Positions 9,892 through 19,515 of a DNA stretch of 64,000 nt are shown here, piece after piece. The translations under genes and the position numbers were made by a program. The stretch comes from Maribacter orientalis (GTDB lineage: Bacteria > Bacteroidota > Bacteroidia > Flavobacteriales > Flavobacteriaceae): the NCBI RefSeq assembly GCF_900109345.1, contig NZ_FNZN01000003.1, positions 248,001 through 312,000 of the forward strand, in the 5' to 3' direction. The notes below the pieces were generated by a model. The model was given only the letters and a program-made list of their open reading frames with translations, had not been told where the DNA came from and searched no databases. Within the stretch, counting starts at the first letter, position 1. Every line of letters starts with the position of its first letter.

Positions 9892-11172
9892 TTATAAACC
9901 TGTAGCAACAGAATTCATACCTCTTTCTTTAATCAATCCTTCTCGAATTCTTAAGGAGCGATATGATTTTAAAGGGTTTATTACGCCACCTGATAATGCT
10001 CTTGCCTGTGCTAATAGAGGTCGAACATCGGTTCGGTATGCATTCTGCATAATTTCTTGGCACAGTGTCACATCGTTTCTTTCTTGGGCCGCTTTTAATT
10101 CTTCTTGATCTACCAATAGTGCTTTGGCGTAAGCTTCTAGTATTGCCTCCAAAGATTGTAATAAATCTTCCAAAGGATCCTTGATATTGTGACTTGCATC
10201 AATCATCCATGCTAGATCCGGATTCTGAGGATTATTTTCCATTCCGTATACCAATTCGTTGAAAATCAAGAATAGGGCATAGGGTTTTACACTACCAACT
10301 GTACTATCATCATCACCATATTTGCTGTCATTAAAATGGAAACCTCCTAATTTTCCTTTTAGCATTAAGGTAGAAACTATTTGTTCAATATTAGTATTGG
10401 GTAAGTGGTGCCCTAAATCTACTAAGGTGTATGCCTTTTCACCGCAAGCGTTGGCCAACATAAACGAAGTTCCCCAATCTTGTATTACAGTACTATAAAA
10501 ATTAGGTTCATAAGGTTTATACTCGATGAACATTTTCCAATCATCAGGTAATTCTGAATAGATGCTTTTAAGGCTATTTTCTGCATGAATCAATGAAGAT
10601 TGAAAATTGCGTTGACCTGCAAAGTTTGCGCCATCGGCCAACCACACAGTTAAACTTTTAGAGCCCAATTTTTCACCTATATTAATGACGTCAATGTTAT
10701 GTTGAATGGCCTGTTCTCGTGCCGACGCATTTAAATTTGACAATGAACCAAAACGATAACTTTCTTTTGCATCTTTTTGATCTTGAAACGTATTTGAATT
10801 TACCGCGTCAAAAACTAATCCGTTAATTTTTGCTCGTTCTTTTATTGCATCATAATCTTGTGGAATATCCCAAGGAATATGTAATGAAATTGCGCCTGCC
10901 GTTTTGGTAAGTGCATGTAAAACACCTACGTCATCAATTTTTTGTTCCAAAGTAGATGGTTCTCCAAAATAGGAGAATCTACCAAAACGAGTACCACCTG
11001 CACCCAATGCCCAACTGGGTATAGCTACTTGAAAATCGGCCAATTTTCGAAGAATCGCATTCACATCTTTATCTTGCTTATCTAACTGATGGGATAAAAA
11101 GTCGAAACCGTCTTTATGGTTTTCAGATGAATTTTTATTTTCATCCGCTATATGTTGTTTGTTAATTCTCAT
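9892..11172 (-). CDS. rhaI: L-rhamnose isomerase, RhaI type
   Basis: 426 residues of the xylose-isomerase-like TIM-barrel fold, of the Pseudomonas stutzeri-type RhaI family rather than E. coli RhaA. Metal-binding acidic and histidine residues appear in FIEYKPYEPNFY, LVDLGHHLPN and GGFHFNDSKYGDDD. It interconverts L-rhamnose and L-rhamnulose in the cytoplasm. It sits in the middle of the rhamnose operon, with the kinase immediately downstream. Confidence 0.92.
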   Translation of the reverse strand: MRINKQHIADENKNSSENHKDGFDFLSHQLDKQDKDVNAILRKLADFQVAIPSWALGAGGTRFGRFSYFGEPSTLEQKIDDVGVLHALTKTAGAISLHIPWDIPQDYDAIKERAKINGLVFDAVNSNTFQDQKDAKESYRFGSLSNLNASAREQAIQHNIDVINIGEKLGSKSLTVWLADGANFAGQRNFQSSLIHAENSLKSIYSELPDDWKMFIEYKPYEPNFYSTVIQDWGTSFMLANACGEKAYTLVDLGHHLPNTNIEQIVSTLMLKGKLGGFHFNDSKYGDDDSTVGSVKPYALFLIFNELVYGMENNPQNPDLAWMIDASHNIKDPLEDLLQSLEAILEAYAKALLVDQEELKAAQERNDVTLCQEIMQNAYRTDVRPLLAQARALSGGVINPLKSYRSLRIREGLIKERGMNSVATGL

Positions 11173-11216
11173 CTGAATTTAAGTAACAGTAAATTTATAA
11201 GTCAATACGATAGTAA

Positions 11217-12461
11217 TTAATGATGATGTTCTTTCAAATGTTGTTTTAATAAATCCTTTCCATAGTCATTTCCATTTGGCGTTCTCACCACGGTATGAAT
11301 ATGATTTCTAGTAGGGCCGCTATTTTTGTCATGGGGCACCCCTACGGCCTTTTGATGGTCAAATTCTATCAAAACAACAGGACTATGAATTCGGTAATAA
11401 AATACGGCGTCATCTTCAGTAGAGCCCACCCAAGCGAACCAAGTGTTATCAAGATGCGCTTTTATTTCTTCCATTTTAATCTGTTGATGACCTTCCCTGA
11501 TATTATTGATATACTGTGCCGTTAATTGTAAAAGCGCTTCTTTTTGGGATTCGGTTAATTTAGAAATGGGTAATCCTTCATAGTTAATGATCGCATTGTC
11601 CTTGAAAGCCTCCGCTTTTGCCACATCTCTTTCTTTGGTCATGGAAAGCATAGCTTCTTTTTGCTGTGCGGCACTAAAGGATTGCATTAGCGCTAAACCT
11701 AAATTTTGCTCATCTTGAAAAATGGAATTCCCTTTGTATTTGCCAGATGACGTGATAATTGGTTCCCCTCCCATGAATACGGGCGACATGACCACTTGGT
11801 CTCCTAATATAAAATAGTTGATGACCAAATGGTGACCATCTAATTGCCAACCCCAAGGTTCCGTATTTGAAGGTGTTCCCATGAAAGTAAACCAATATAG
11901 TTCTTCATCGTAGGCATCAGACCCGTTGTTAAGTTCTTTCAAAGTCTGGTCCGTTTTCATAATATCCTTGCTCAAGGTAAGCCCTTTGGCACTCAAAGAG
12001 GTTTGCATTAAATTAAAGGCCATACTTTTTTGAAGCGAGTCCATCTCTTTTAAACTTACCCCTTGTCTAATATAAATGCCGTTGTCAACATTACACCATT
12101 TTCGCCATTCATCATCATCAATAGCATACGATGCCCGTTCTTTTTGAGATAAGCTCATCGCTTTCAAAAATTGTTCCGCGGCCTCTTTTATTGGCTGGGT
12201 GCTCACCCCTGTGGTTCGTATCGGGAATAGCCCCGTTTCTTTACCTTTATCCGTAGTAATGCCTTCAAAGGCTTCCTGTATGGCATCGGCCTGTAATTTG
12301 GCAAAATAGGCTGTTGGTCCATCTTGGTCACCTGAAGTATTCGGAGGATTATCAACAACTTTGTCTTGACTAGGAGCTTGTTTGCAACCTATTGCGAAAG
12401 ATAATATAAGTATGAATGTTATTTTTTTCATCTTTTTTGAAGTTAGCTTAAATTGTTTCAA
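11217..12461 (-). CDS. DUF3500-family lipoprotein
   Basis: 414 residues. A hydrophobic stretch followed by AIGC marks a lipoprotein signal; Met11 (MKKITFILIL) is a likely alternative start because the signal begins there. The body matches the DUF3500 family by its ending (histidine-containing HSPVVLIEFDHQ, RNHIHTVVRTPNGNDYG) and the WGWQLDGHHL region. Function is unknown. It lies inside the rhamnose operon, between the fused aldolase (3-base gap) and the isomerase. The His-rich motifs suggest metal binding, but that is inference. Confidence 0.72.
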   Translation of the reverse strand: MKQFKLTSKKMKKITFILILSFAIGCKQAPSQDKVVDNPPNTSGDQDGPTAYFAKLQADAIQEAFEGITTDKGKETGLFPIRTTGVSTQPIKEAAEQFLKAMSLSQKERASYAIDDDEWRKWCNVDNGIYIRQGVSLKEMDSLQKSMAFNLMQTSLSAKGLTLSKDIMKTDQTLKELNNGSDAYDEELYWFTFMGTPSNTEPWGWQLDGHHLVINYFILGDQVVMSPVFMGGEPIITSSGKYKGNSIFQDEQNLGLALMQSFSAAQQKEAMLSMTKERDVAKAEAFKDNAIINYEGLPISKLTESQKEALLQLTAQYINNIREGHQQIKMEEIKAHLDNTWFAWVGSTEDDAVFYYRIHSPVVLIEFDHQKAVGVPHDKNSGPTRNHIHTVVRTPNGNDYGKDLLKQHLKEHHH

Positions 12462-12464
12462 GTA

Positions 12465-14564
12465 TTATCGGACAAAGGCGTTTGCCATGCCGCCATCTAC
12501 ATTGATAATATTACCTGTAGATTTATCCAAAATACCAACCAAGGCAAAAACACCATTGGCAATATCGGCAGGATAAATAATTTCATTCAATAAATTTCTT
12601 TTTGCATAATGTGCCGGTAATTCCTCGACCGTAATACCATAGGCTTTAGCACGACCTTCTGCCCAATCGCCTTCCCAAATTTTACTACCTACGATAACAC
12701 CATCCGGATTTACAGTATTCACACGAATATGATCACCGCCCAATTCAGCTGCTAATAATCTTGTCATGTGTTGCTGTGCTGCTTTTGCAGTTCCGTACGC
12801 TACATTATTTGGCCCAGAAACCAATCCGTTTTTACTGGCTATGTGGATGATATCCCCACCTAAATCCTGCCGACGCATAATCCCAACGGCTTGTTTAGCC
12901 AATTCGAATTGACCTTTTACTAGAACATTCTGTAAAATGTCCCAATCCTTTTCAGTAGTTTCCTCTAAAGGTTTAGAAATTGCTAATCCGGCACTGTGTA
13001 CAACAATGTCAACACCTCCAAAATCTATACATGCTTTTTTATAGGCAGTGGTAATCGATTCAGTTTTTGTAACATCACAGATGGCATAACTTGCCGTATC
13101 CCCAGGATAGGTGGCAAGAGCCTCTTTTAATCTATCTTCTGCAATATCGGTCAATACCACATTCGCCCCTTCTGAAGCCAATTTATCTGCGATAGCCTTA
13201 CCAATGCCGCCTCCAGCTCCCGTGATAAGAGCCACTTTTCTAGACAATGGCTTTTCTTTTGGCATGCGCTGTAATTTTGCCTCTTCCAACAACCAATATT
13301 CAATATCAAAAGCTTCCTGTCTAGGCAAGGAAGTATACTCTGTCATGGCCTCTGCACCGCGCATTACGTTAATGGCGTTTACATAAAATTCATTTGCAAC
13401 TCTGGCAGTCTGCTTGTTTTTTGCAAAACTGAACATACCAACACCCGGATAAATAATGATAACGGGGTTAGGGTCACGCATAGCGGGACTATTGCCTTTT
13501 TTACAGGTTTCATAATAGTCTTTGTATTCTTGACGGTATTGTTCAAACGACGGCTTTACTTTTTTTAGAATGGTTTCGGTATCACTGGCATCTGCATCTG
13601 TACCTAAATTTAATATCAAAGGTTGAATTTTAGTACGTAAAAAGTGATCAGGGCAAGAAGTGCCCATGGGTGCCAATCGTTCCAGATCATTACTATTGAT
13701 GTATTGTAAAACAACATCGCTATCGTTGAAATGACCAATCATTCTATCCTCAGAAGAACATAACCCCCTAAGCATTGGCATTAGCTGTGCAGCTTTTTCC
13801 AAGCGACCTTCCTTTGGTAGGCTCTTTAGTTTTTCTCCACCAAAAACACTGCCGTTATCCTTTATTTTCTTCTCGATATATTCCGAAGCCATTTCAATGA
13901 CTTCCAAACTATTAATATACGATTCGTAAGACGTATCTCCCCAAGTAAAAAGACCGTGACTGCCCAAAACGATTCCTCGAATACCAGGATTATCGTTCAA
14001 ACATTTTTCGAGTTGTAGACCTAGGTCAAAACCTGGGCGTTGCCAAGGTACCCAGCCCATAGTATCTCCCCAAATCTCTTTGGTCACCTTTTCACTATCC
14101 TTGGCCGCTGCAACAGCGATTAAAGCATCTGGATGCAAATGATCAATGTGCTTAAAAGGAAGTAAACCGTGTAATGGTGTATCAATGGATGGCGCTTTGC
14201 TGTCCAAATCATAGATGCAATGGTTAAAAAGACCTACCATACGGTCTTCATTCTGCAGGCCTCCATAGACATTCTTAAGATTACGAAGTCTTTCTGTATA
14301 TAAACCTGCAATTCCTGCTTTGGTCAAGGTGCCAATATCGCCACCTGACCCTTTGATCCACATAACTTCTACATCTTCATTGGTCAAAGGGTCTTTTTCA
14401 ATGGTTTTACAACTTGTGTTTCCGCCACCATAGTTGGTAATCCGTAAATCGGCGCCTAAAATGTTGGATCGATATAGAAAAAGAGCAACCTGATCGTCTC
14501 CCAATGCATCTGCTTTCTTTTCGTCCCAAAGGAAATCTACATGTTTAAAGGTCTTTGTATTCAT
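12465..14564 (-). CDS. Bifunctional rhamnulose-1-phosphate aldolase / short-chain dehydrogenase
   Basis: 699 residues, the usual length of the fused RhaD aldolase/alcohol dehydrogenase family. The N-terminal half (to about 400) is a class II aldolase with zinc-type histidine motifs HPDAL and GSHGLFTWG. The C-terminal half (about 430-695) is a short-chain dehydrogenase with TGAGGGIGKAIA for NAD(P), a YGTAKAA Tyr-x3-Lys active site and a final INVDGG. It splits L-rhamnulose-1-P to DHAP and L-lactaldehyde and oxidises the lactaldehyde. It is first in the minus-strand rhamnose operon. Confidence 0.93.
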   Translation of the reverse strand: MNTKTFKHVDFLWDEKKADALGDDQVALFLYRSNILGADLRITNYGGGNTSCKTIEKDPLTNEDVEVMWIKGSGGDIGTLTKAGIAGLYTERLRNLKNVYGGLQNEDRMVGLFNHCIYDLDSKAPSIDTPLHGLLPFKHIDHLHPDALIAVAAAKDSEKVTKEIWGDTMGWVPWQRPGFDLGLQLEKCLNDNPGIRGIVLGSHGLFTWGDTSYESYINSLEVIEMASEYIEKKIKDNGSVFGGEKLKSLPKEGRLEKAAQLMPMLRGLCSSEDRMIGHFNDSDVVLQYINSNDLERLAPMGTSCPDHFLRTKIQPLILNLGTDADASDTETILKKVKPSFEQYRQEYKDYYETCKKGNSPAMRDPNPVIIIYPGVGMFSFAKNKQTARVANEFYVNAINVMRGAEAMTEYTSLPRQEAFDIEYWLLEEAKLQRMPKEKPLSRKVALITGAGGGIGKAIADKLASEGANVVLTDIAEDRLKEALATYPGDTASYAICDVTKTESITTAYKKACIDFGGVDIVVHSAGLAISKPLEETTEKDWDILQNVLVKGQFELAKQAVGIMRRQDLGGDIIHIASKNGLVSGPNNVAYGTAKAAQQHMTRLLAAELGGDHIRVNTVNPDGVIVGSKIWEGDWAEGRAKAYGITVEELPAHYAKRNLLNEIIYPADIANGVFALVGILDKSTGNIINVDGGMANAFVR

Positions 14565-14594
14565 ATTTCTACTTATTTTCGGATATTATTACCT

Positions 14595-14602
14595 CAAACA
14601 TA
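14595..14602 (-). promoter_or_regulatory. -7 element of the rhamnose operon promoter
   Basis: Read on the minus strand this is TATGTTTG, a full match to the Bacteroidota TAnnTTTG -7 element, 30 bases before the fused aldolase start. The 97-base divergent region 14565..14661 also carries two GTAC tetramers six bases apart (about 14629-14642), a weak candidate operator for the adjacent GntR-family regulator. Confidence 0.45.
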
Positions 14603-14661
14603 TACATTGACAATCAAATAAGTGTTCTGTACTGTTAGGTACTATTACAAATCTTCGTCGT

Positions 14662-15684
14662 ATGCTGAAATTAATTGACATTAATGAACATTCCAAAATT
14701 CCTAAATATAAGCAGATTATAAATTCAATATTGACAGGAATAGAAAATGGACAGATTAAGCTTAATGACAAATTACCATCTGTAAATCAATTGCTTAATC
14801 AATTTGATATTTCAAGGGATACTATTGTACGTGCTTATGATGATTTGAAGACTAGAAAAATAATCGATTCAGTTCCTGGCAAAGGATATTATATTAAGAA
14901 TGATCGATTAAAATTAAAGGCAAGGGTATTTTTATTGTTTAATAAGTTAAGTGCCCATAAAAAGCTTATATACGATTCATTTGCTAAAACTATTGGAGAA
15001 AACGCTACTGTCGATTTTTTTATTTATGAGAATAATTATAGGCATTTCAAAGAATTAATAAAGACTAGTAAATCGAGAGATTATACACATTATGTAATCA
15101 TTCCACATTTTGACGAAGGTGGAGATGATCTGGTTCCCTTTTTGATCAATGAAATTCCATTAAACAAACTTATAGTCTTAGATAAAAAGTTGGATGGTTT
15201 AGATGATTCACTAGCAACAGTTTACCAAGATTTTGAAAATGACATCTACTCTGCATTAATAGAACTCAATCCTTTATTGAAAAAATATAAACAGATTAAG
15301 TTAATTCTTGGTTCTAAAACGTACCAGCCAAAGGAGATAAAAAAGGGTTTTCAAAGATTTTGTGGAGAATACTTATACGATTTTTCCAACGTAAATAATA
15401 TGGAAACTGAAATCATACAGCCCAATACAGCTTATATTAATTTAAAGGAAGACGATTTGGTTATCTTACTTAAAAAAATAAAGATATCAAATTTCGTTTT
15501 GGGGAATGACGTTGGCATTATTTCATATAATGATACTATTCTTAAGGAAGTTTTAGCGGATGGGATAACCGTAATTTCAACAGATTTCCACAATTTAGGT
15601 GCGCAGGCCGCAAATCTAATTTTAGAACATAAAAAACTAGAATTGGCGAATCCATTCTATGTAATTCAACGAAAATCGCTTTAG
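14662..15684 (+). CDS. GntR-family transcriptional regulator with sugar-binding-like C-domain
   Basis: 340 residues. Residues about 10-80 are a GntR winged helix (IENGQIKLNDKLPSVNQLL, then the recognition part ISRDTIVRAYDDL and the wing GKGYYI). The remainder resembles a periplasmic-binding/LacI-like effector domain, ending in TDFHNLGAQAANLIL. It is divergent from the rhamnose operon with only 97 bases between, so it most likely controls that operon and perhaps the GH78 gene downstream. The effector, rhamnose or an early intermediate, is inferred. Confidence 0.85.
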   Translation: MLKLIDINEHSKIPKYKQIINSILTGIENGQIKLNDKLPSVNQLLNQFDISRDTIVRAYDDLKTRKIIDSVPGKGYYIKNDRLKLKARVFLLFNKLSAHKKLIYDSFAKTIGENATVDFFIYENNYRHFKELIKTSKSRDYTHYVIIPHFDEGGDDLVPFLINEIPLNKLIVLDKKLDGLDDSLATVYQDFENDIYSALIELNPLLKKYKQIKLILGSKTYQPKEIKKGFQRFCGEYLYDFSNVNNMETEIIQPNTAYINLKEDDLVILLKKIKISNFVLGNDVGIISYNDTILKEVLADGITVISTDFHNLGAQAANLILEHKKLELANPFYVIQRKSL

Positions 15685-15789
15685 TCTTTTTTTAAACAAC
15701 CATAACAGTTCAGAATAGTATTTTCAAAGTTGTTTCTTATTATTGTTATTGGTTGAAATTAATGCCATCCAAAACAAATGTAATAAGCT

Positions 15790-18700
15790 ATGAAAACCAA
15801 TCTTCTCAATTCTAAATTTTTACAAGTAGTTTGCATTTTATATTTCTCATTTGGCTGGTCGCAGTCAACCATTCAACACCTTCAAACCGAATACCAGATA
15901 CAACCATTAGGTATTGATATTGGTACTCCGCGTTTTAGTTGGCAAATGGAAACCGACCTAAGTAAAAAAGGACAAATGCAGACTGCTTATCAAATTACAG
16001 TGGTAGATGAGTCCAAAACGATTACTTGGGATTCAGGTAAAATAGAAAATGGAAATTCTTTGGCGATAGCCTACGATGGTCAAGATTTAGAACCAACAAC
16101 ACGGTATACTTGGGAAGTGAAGGTTTGGGACGAGGAAGGTAAGCTTAGTTCAAAAAAGTCTTGGTTTGAAACGGGATTAATGGATGCCGACCCTAATTCC
16201 AATCAATGGAATGGTGCTCAGTGGATTGGTGGTTCAGATGAGGATTTGGTATTGTACTCACATTACCTATCTGTATTTAATATGGAATACGGTCTGCGCT
16301 TGGATAAGAAAACAAATAGTGGCAAGGCATCTTTTGTCTTCGGTGCAAACGATACCCGTTTAATGAATCGCAATATGAATATACAAGGGGCTGAGGTAGG
16401 TAAGGACCAAAGCTATATTCGATTTGAATTGGATATCTCTAAAGTTGATGGTACAGAAAATGGTTTGGCGATATTTAATGTATATCGAGTGGGGTATACA
16501 CCAGAAGATAGTAATACCAAAGCTTTCAAAAGTTATGATATTCCTTTAGCGCTTATTAATCAAGGGAATAAATACAACAAACATACTTTTTATACGGAAT
16601 GTAACTTTGGTCTTTTTGAAGTGTTTCTTAATGGCACTTCAAATGAGCATAAAATTTCTGGTAACGATGATTCCCTGCCACCTCCAAGAGGTAAGGTCGG
16701 TTTTAACTTAAATCCTGTAGGTAAAGGAAATGACTATATCAGTTTTCCTATGGTAGCAGATATTGGGTTTTATGTAGCGGCTGGTCAAAAAGCAACTTTT
16801 TCAGATGTTCAAATCAAGAATTTTCGGGAACCATCTAATGCGCTTTTTAATGAAGATTTAAAAAAAAATGAGTACGATGGTATTTTTACTTCAGCGATTA
16901 CATCGCACCCAATTTTTAGTGTCACCGAAAGTGGGTATCAATTATCTGCAAATGAAGCGCCTATTTTTGTAGTGGCAGATCCAAGTAAGAACGCTTCACC
17001 CATTTTGAGAAACGCATTTGCAGCGGAAGATAAAGAAATAGCAAAGGCTAGGGTCTATATAACCGCACGTGGTATTTATGAACTGTATTTAAATGGTAAA
17101 CGGGTGGGGGAAGACTACTTTAATCCCGGACTTACTCAGTACAATAAAACGCAAATGTACCAGACCTATGATGTTACCAGTGAAATTTCTTCTGGTGGAC
17201 AAAATGTATGGGGAGTCTGGTTGGGCGAAGGTTGGTGGAGCGGTAATATTACGTACAGTGGTGAAAATTGGAATTATTTCGGTGATCGTCAATCGCTTTT
17301 GGCACAACTGGTCATTACCTATACTGATGGCTCTGAACAAATAATTAAAACCAATGAAGCAGATTGGAAATTGTTTACGGATGGTCCTGTTCGTTATGGC
17401 AGCTTTTTTCAGGGGGAAGTCTACGATGCTCGAAAAGATATGGAGATCAACGATTGGTCCGCCAAGGGATACAATGATAGTATATGGAAACCCGCAGTGC
17501 AAGTTCCATTGGATGGGAATACATACCAAACACAGGATTTTAACTATAAAGACCTAAAGCTTATTGGTCAAATAGGGGAGAATGCAAGTATTGTAAAAGA
17601 ACTGACCCCGGTAAATGTAGAAGAGGTTAGACCTGGAGTTTTTGTATATGACATGAATCAGAATATGGTGGGTTTCCCTAAAATAGAGCTTCCACCGGGG
17701 CAAGCAGGTGATACCATTACCCTTCGATATGCAGAGGTGAAATACCCCGATTTATCAGAGTACCAGAAAAATACGGGAATGGTCATGTTAGAAAATATAA
17801 GGGCGGCATTGACACAGGACATCTATATTAGAAAAGGTGGGCAAGAAACCATTCAACCCAGGTTTACATTTCACGGGTACAGGTATTTGGAAATTACAGG
17901 AATTGATAAGGCAGTTCCTTTGAAAGATGTTAAAGGATTAGTCGTCAGTTCTATAAAGGAAATTGCTTCAAAGTATGAATCCTCGAATGAATTGGTCAAC
18001 AAATTATGGGAAAACATTACCTGGTCCTTAAGAGGTAATTTTCTTTCCATCCCAACCGATACACCGGCTAGAAACGAACGTATGGGTTGGAGTGGTGATA
18101 TCAATGTTTTTTCAGAAGCCTCAACCTATTTGGCCAATGTAGCTCCATTTCTTGACCGTCATATGTTAGCAATGCGCGATGTGCAGAGAGAAGATGGTCG
18201 TTTTACAGATGTAGCTCCAGTAGGTGGCGGATTTGGAGGTACCCTTTGGGGAAGCGCTGGTATTATCGTAGCGTGGGAGGTATACCAACAGTATGGTGAT
18301 TTGGCGTTACTTGGTGAACATTATGATGCCATGAAGCGGTATGTGGAATTTTTGAACTCAAAAATAGATAGTGAAACCGGCGTTATTAACGAAGGACCAT
18401 TGGGCGATTGGTTAAGTCCGGAAGGCTATAAAAATGAAGATACCATGTTTTGGACAGTCTATCATTTGCGCGATTTGGAAATAATGGCCGAAGCCGCAGA
18501 GCTGTTGAACAAACCTGCAGATGTTGAAAAATTTAGAAATCAATATGAGGAAAGAAAGAAATTCTTAAATGCCACTTATTTTGATGAAACCACGGGAAAA
18601 ACGCTGCATTTGGGAAATCAATCCATGCGTTTTGGCCCCCCATTACCGCCTGAGATGACTAAAAAAGCAGGAGATTTTGTAGATACCCAAGCTTCCTATG

Positions 18701-19422
18701 CGATTCCTTTAAATTTTGATGTGCTAAATGATCAGAATAAGGAAAAGGTTATCACCAATTTAGTGGCTACAATTCAACGTCCTAATAAAGATGAACTTGG
18801 CGCAGAGCGACCTGAATATTCTTTAATGACCGGTTTTATAGGAACAGCATCCCTTAATCATGCCCTTTCTGAAAATGGCGAGCATGAGGTAGCTTATAAA
18901 TTATTGCAACAGACTTCATACCCCTCATGGTTGTATTCCGTAAAAAATGGCGCGACGACTATTTGGGAGCGACTAAATTCCTATACCGTTGAAAATGGAT
19001 TTGGAGGTAATAATAGTATGAATTCTTTTAATCATTACTCATTTGGTGCGGTTGCCGCTTGGATGTATAATTATTCTTTAGGAATTCAACGCGATCCAAA
19101 CACACCTGGATTCAAGCATTTTGTGTTAGAACCTACTCCTGATCCTACTAAGGAAATGACATTTGCAAAGGGATATTATGATAGTATGTACGGGCGTATC
19201 TCAAGTGAATGGCAATGGGAAAATGAAGGATGGAAGTATATGGTTACCGTGCCTGCCAATACAACCGCAACTTTAAGGATGCCTATTGAGAGCATTAACA
19301 AAATTACCGTAGCTGGCAAGAAAATTAAAAAGGCAAAAGGCGTTCGAATTTTACCAATGCAAAACCATAAAGTGGTATTAGAATTGACTTCGGGTAGTTA
19401 CCAATTTGAAATAAAAAAATAG
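15790..19422 (+). CDS. Secreted GH78 alpha-L-rhamnosidase
   Basis: 1210 residues with a signal peptide (cleavage probably after FSFGWSQ). The N-terminus has the Ig-like domain typical of bacterial rhamnosidases (QPLGIDIGTPRFSWQ, WDSGKIENG). An additional beta-rich insert spans about residues 150-350. A carbohydrate-binding beta-sandwich and the (alpha/alpha)6 catalytic barrel follow. The GH78 signature DTPARNERMGWSGD starts at residue 757, with the general-acid Glu/Asp candidates in it (Glu763), and a second conserved region reads GATTIWERLNSY. It removes terminal alpha-L-rhamnose from oligosaccharides in the periplasm or outside and so feeds the rhamnose operon. Confidence 0.93.
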   Translation: MKTNLLNSKFLQVVCILYFSFGWSQSTIQHLQTEYQIQPLGIDIGTPRFSWQMETDLSKKGQMQTAYQITVVDESKTITWDSGKIENGNSLAIAYDGQDLEPTTRYTWEVKVWDEEGKLSSKKSWFETGLMDADPNSNQWNGAQWIGGSDEDLVLYSHYLSVFNMEYGLRLDKKTNSGKASFVFGANDTRLMNRNMNIQGAEVGKDQSYIRFELDISKVDGTENGLAIFNVYRVGYTPEDSNTKAFKSYDIPLALINQGNKYNKHTFYTECNFGLFEVFLNGTSNEHKISGNDDSLPPPRGKVGFNLNPVGKGNDYISFPMVADIGFYVAAGQKATFSDVQIKNFREPSNALFNEDLKKNEYDGIFTSAITSHPIFSVTESGYQLSANEAPIFVVADPSKNASPILRNAFAAEDKEIAKARVYITARGIYELYLNGKRVGEDYFNPGLTQYNKTQMYQTYDVTSEISSGGQNVWGVWLGEGWWSGNITYSGENWNYFGDRQSLLAQLVITYTDGSEQIIKTNEADWKLFTDGPVRYGSFFQGEVYDARKDMEINDWSAKGYNDSIWKPAVQVPLDGNTYQTQDFNYKDLKLIGQIGENASIVKELTPVNVEEVRPGVFVYDMNQNMVGFPKIELPPGQAGDTITLRYAEVKYPDLSEYQKNTGMVMLENIRAALTQDIYIRKGGQETIQPRFTFHGYRYLEITGIDKAVPLKDVKGLVVSSIKEIASKYESSNELVNKLWENITWSLRGNFLSIPTDTPARNERMGWSGDINVFSEASTYLANVAPFLDRHMLAMRDVQREDGRFTDVAPVGGGFGGTLWGSAGIIVAWEVYQQYGDLALLGEHYDAMKRYVEFLNSKIDSETGVINEGPLGDWLSPEGYKNEDTMFWTVYHLRDLEIMAEAAELLNKPADVEKFRNQYEERKKFLNATYFDETTGKTLHLGNQSMRFGPPLPPEMTKKAGDFVDTQASYAIPLNFDVLNDQNKEKVITNLVATIQRPNKDELGAERPEYSLMTGFIGTASLNHALSENGEHEVAYKLLQQTSYPSWLYSVKNGATTIWERLNSYTVENGFGGNNSMNSFNHYSFGAVAAWMYNYSLGIQRDPNTPGFKHFVLEPTPDPTKEMTFAKGYYDSMYGRISSEWQWENEGWKYMVTVPANTTATLRMPIESINKITVAGKKIKKAKGVRILPMQNHKVVLELTSGSYQFEIKK

Positions 19423-19484
19423 CTAAAAAAGGCAAAAAGCGTTCTTATCAAGAGTACTCGTTTAGACCAAGATTAAAGAGTAAA

Positions 19485-19509
19485 AAGAAAGTTTATAAGT
19501 GACTTTCTT
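19485..19509. terminator. Hairpin between convergent genes
   Basis: An 8-base perfect stem AAGAAAGT / ACTTTCTT around a 9-base loop, between the stop of the rhamnosidase and the stop of the convergent D-lactate dehydrogenase. Probably a bidirectional terminator and the boundary between the sugar region and the stress island. Confidence 0.5.
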
Positions 19510-19515
19510 GGACCA

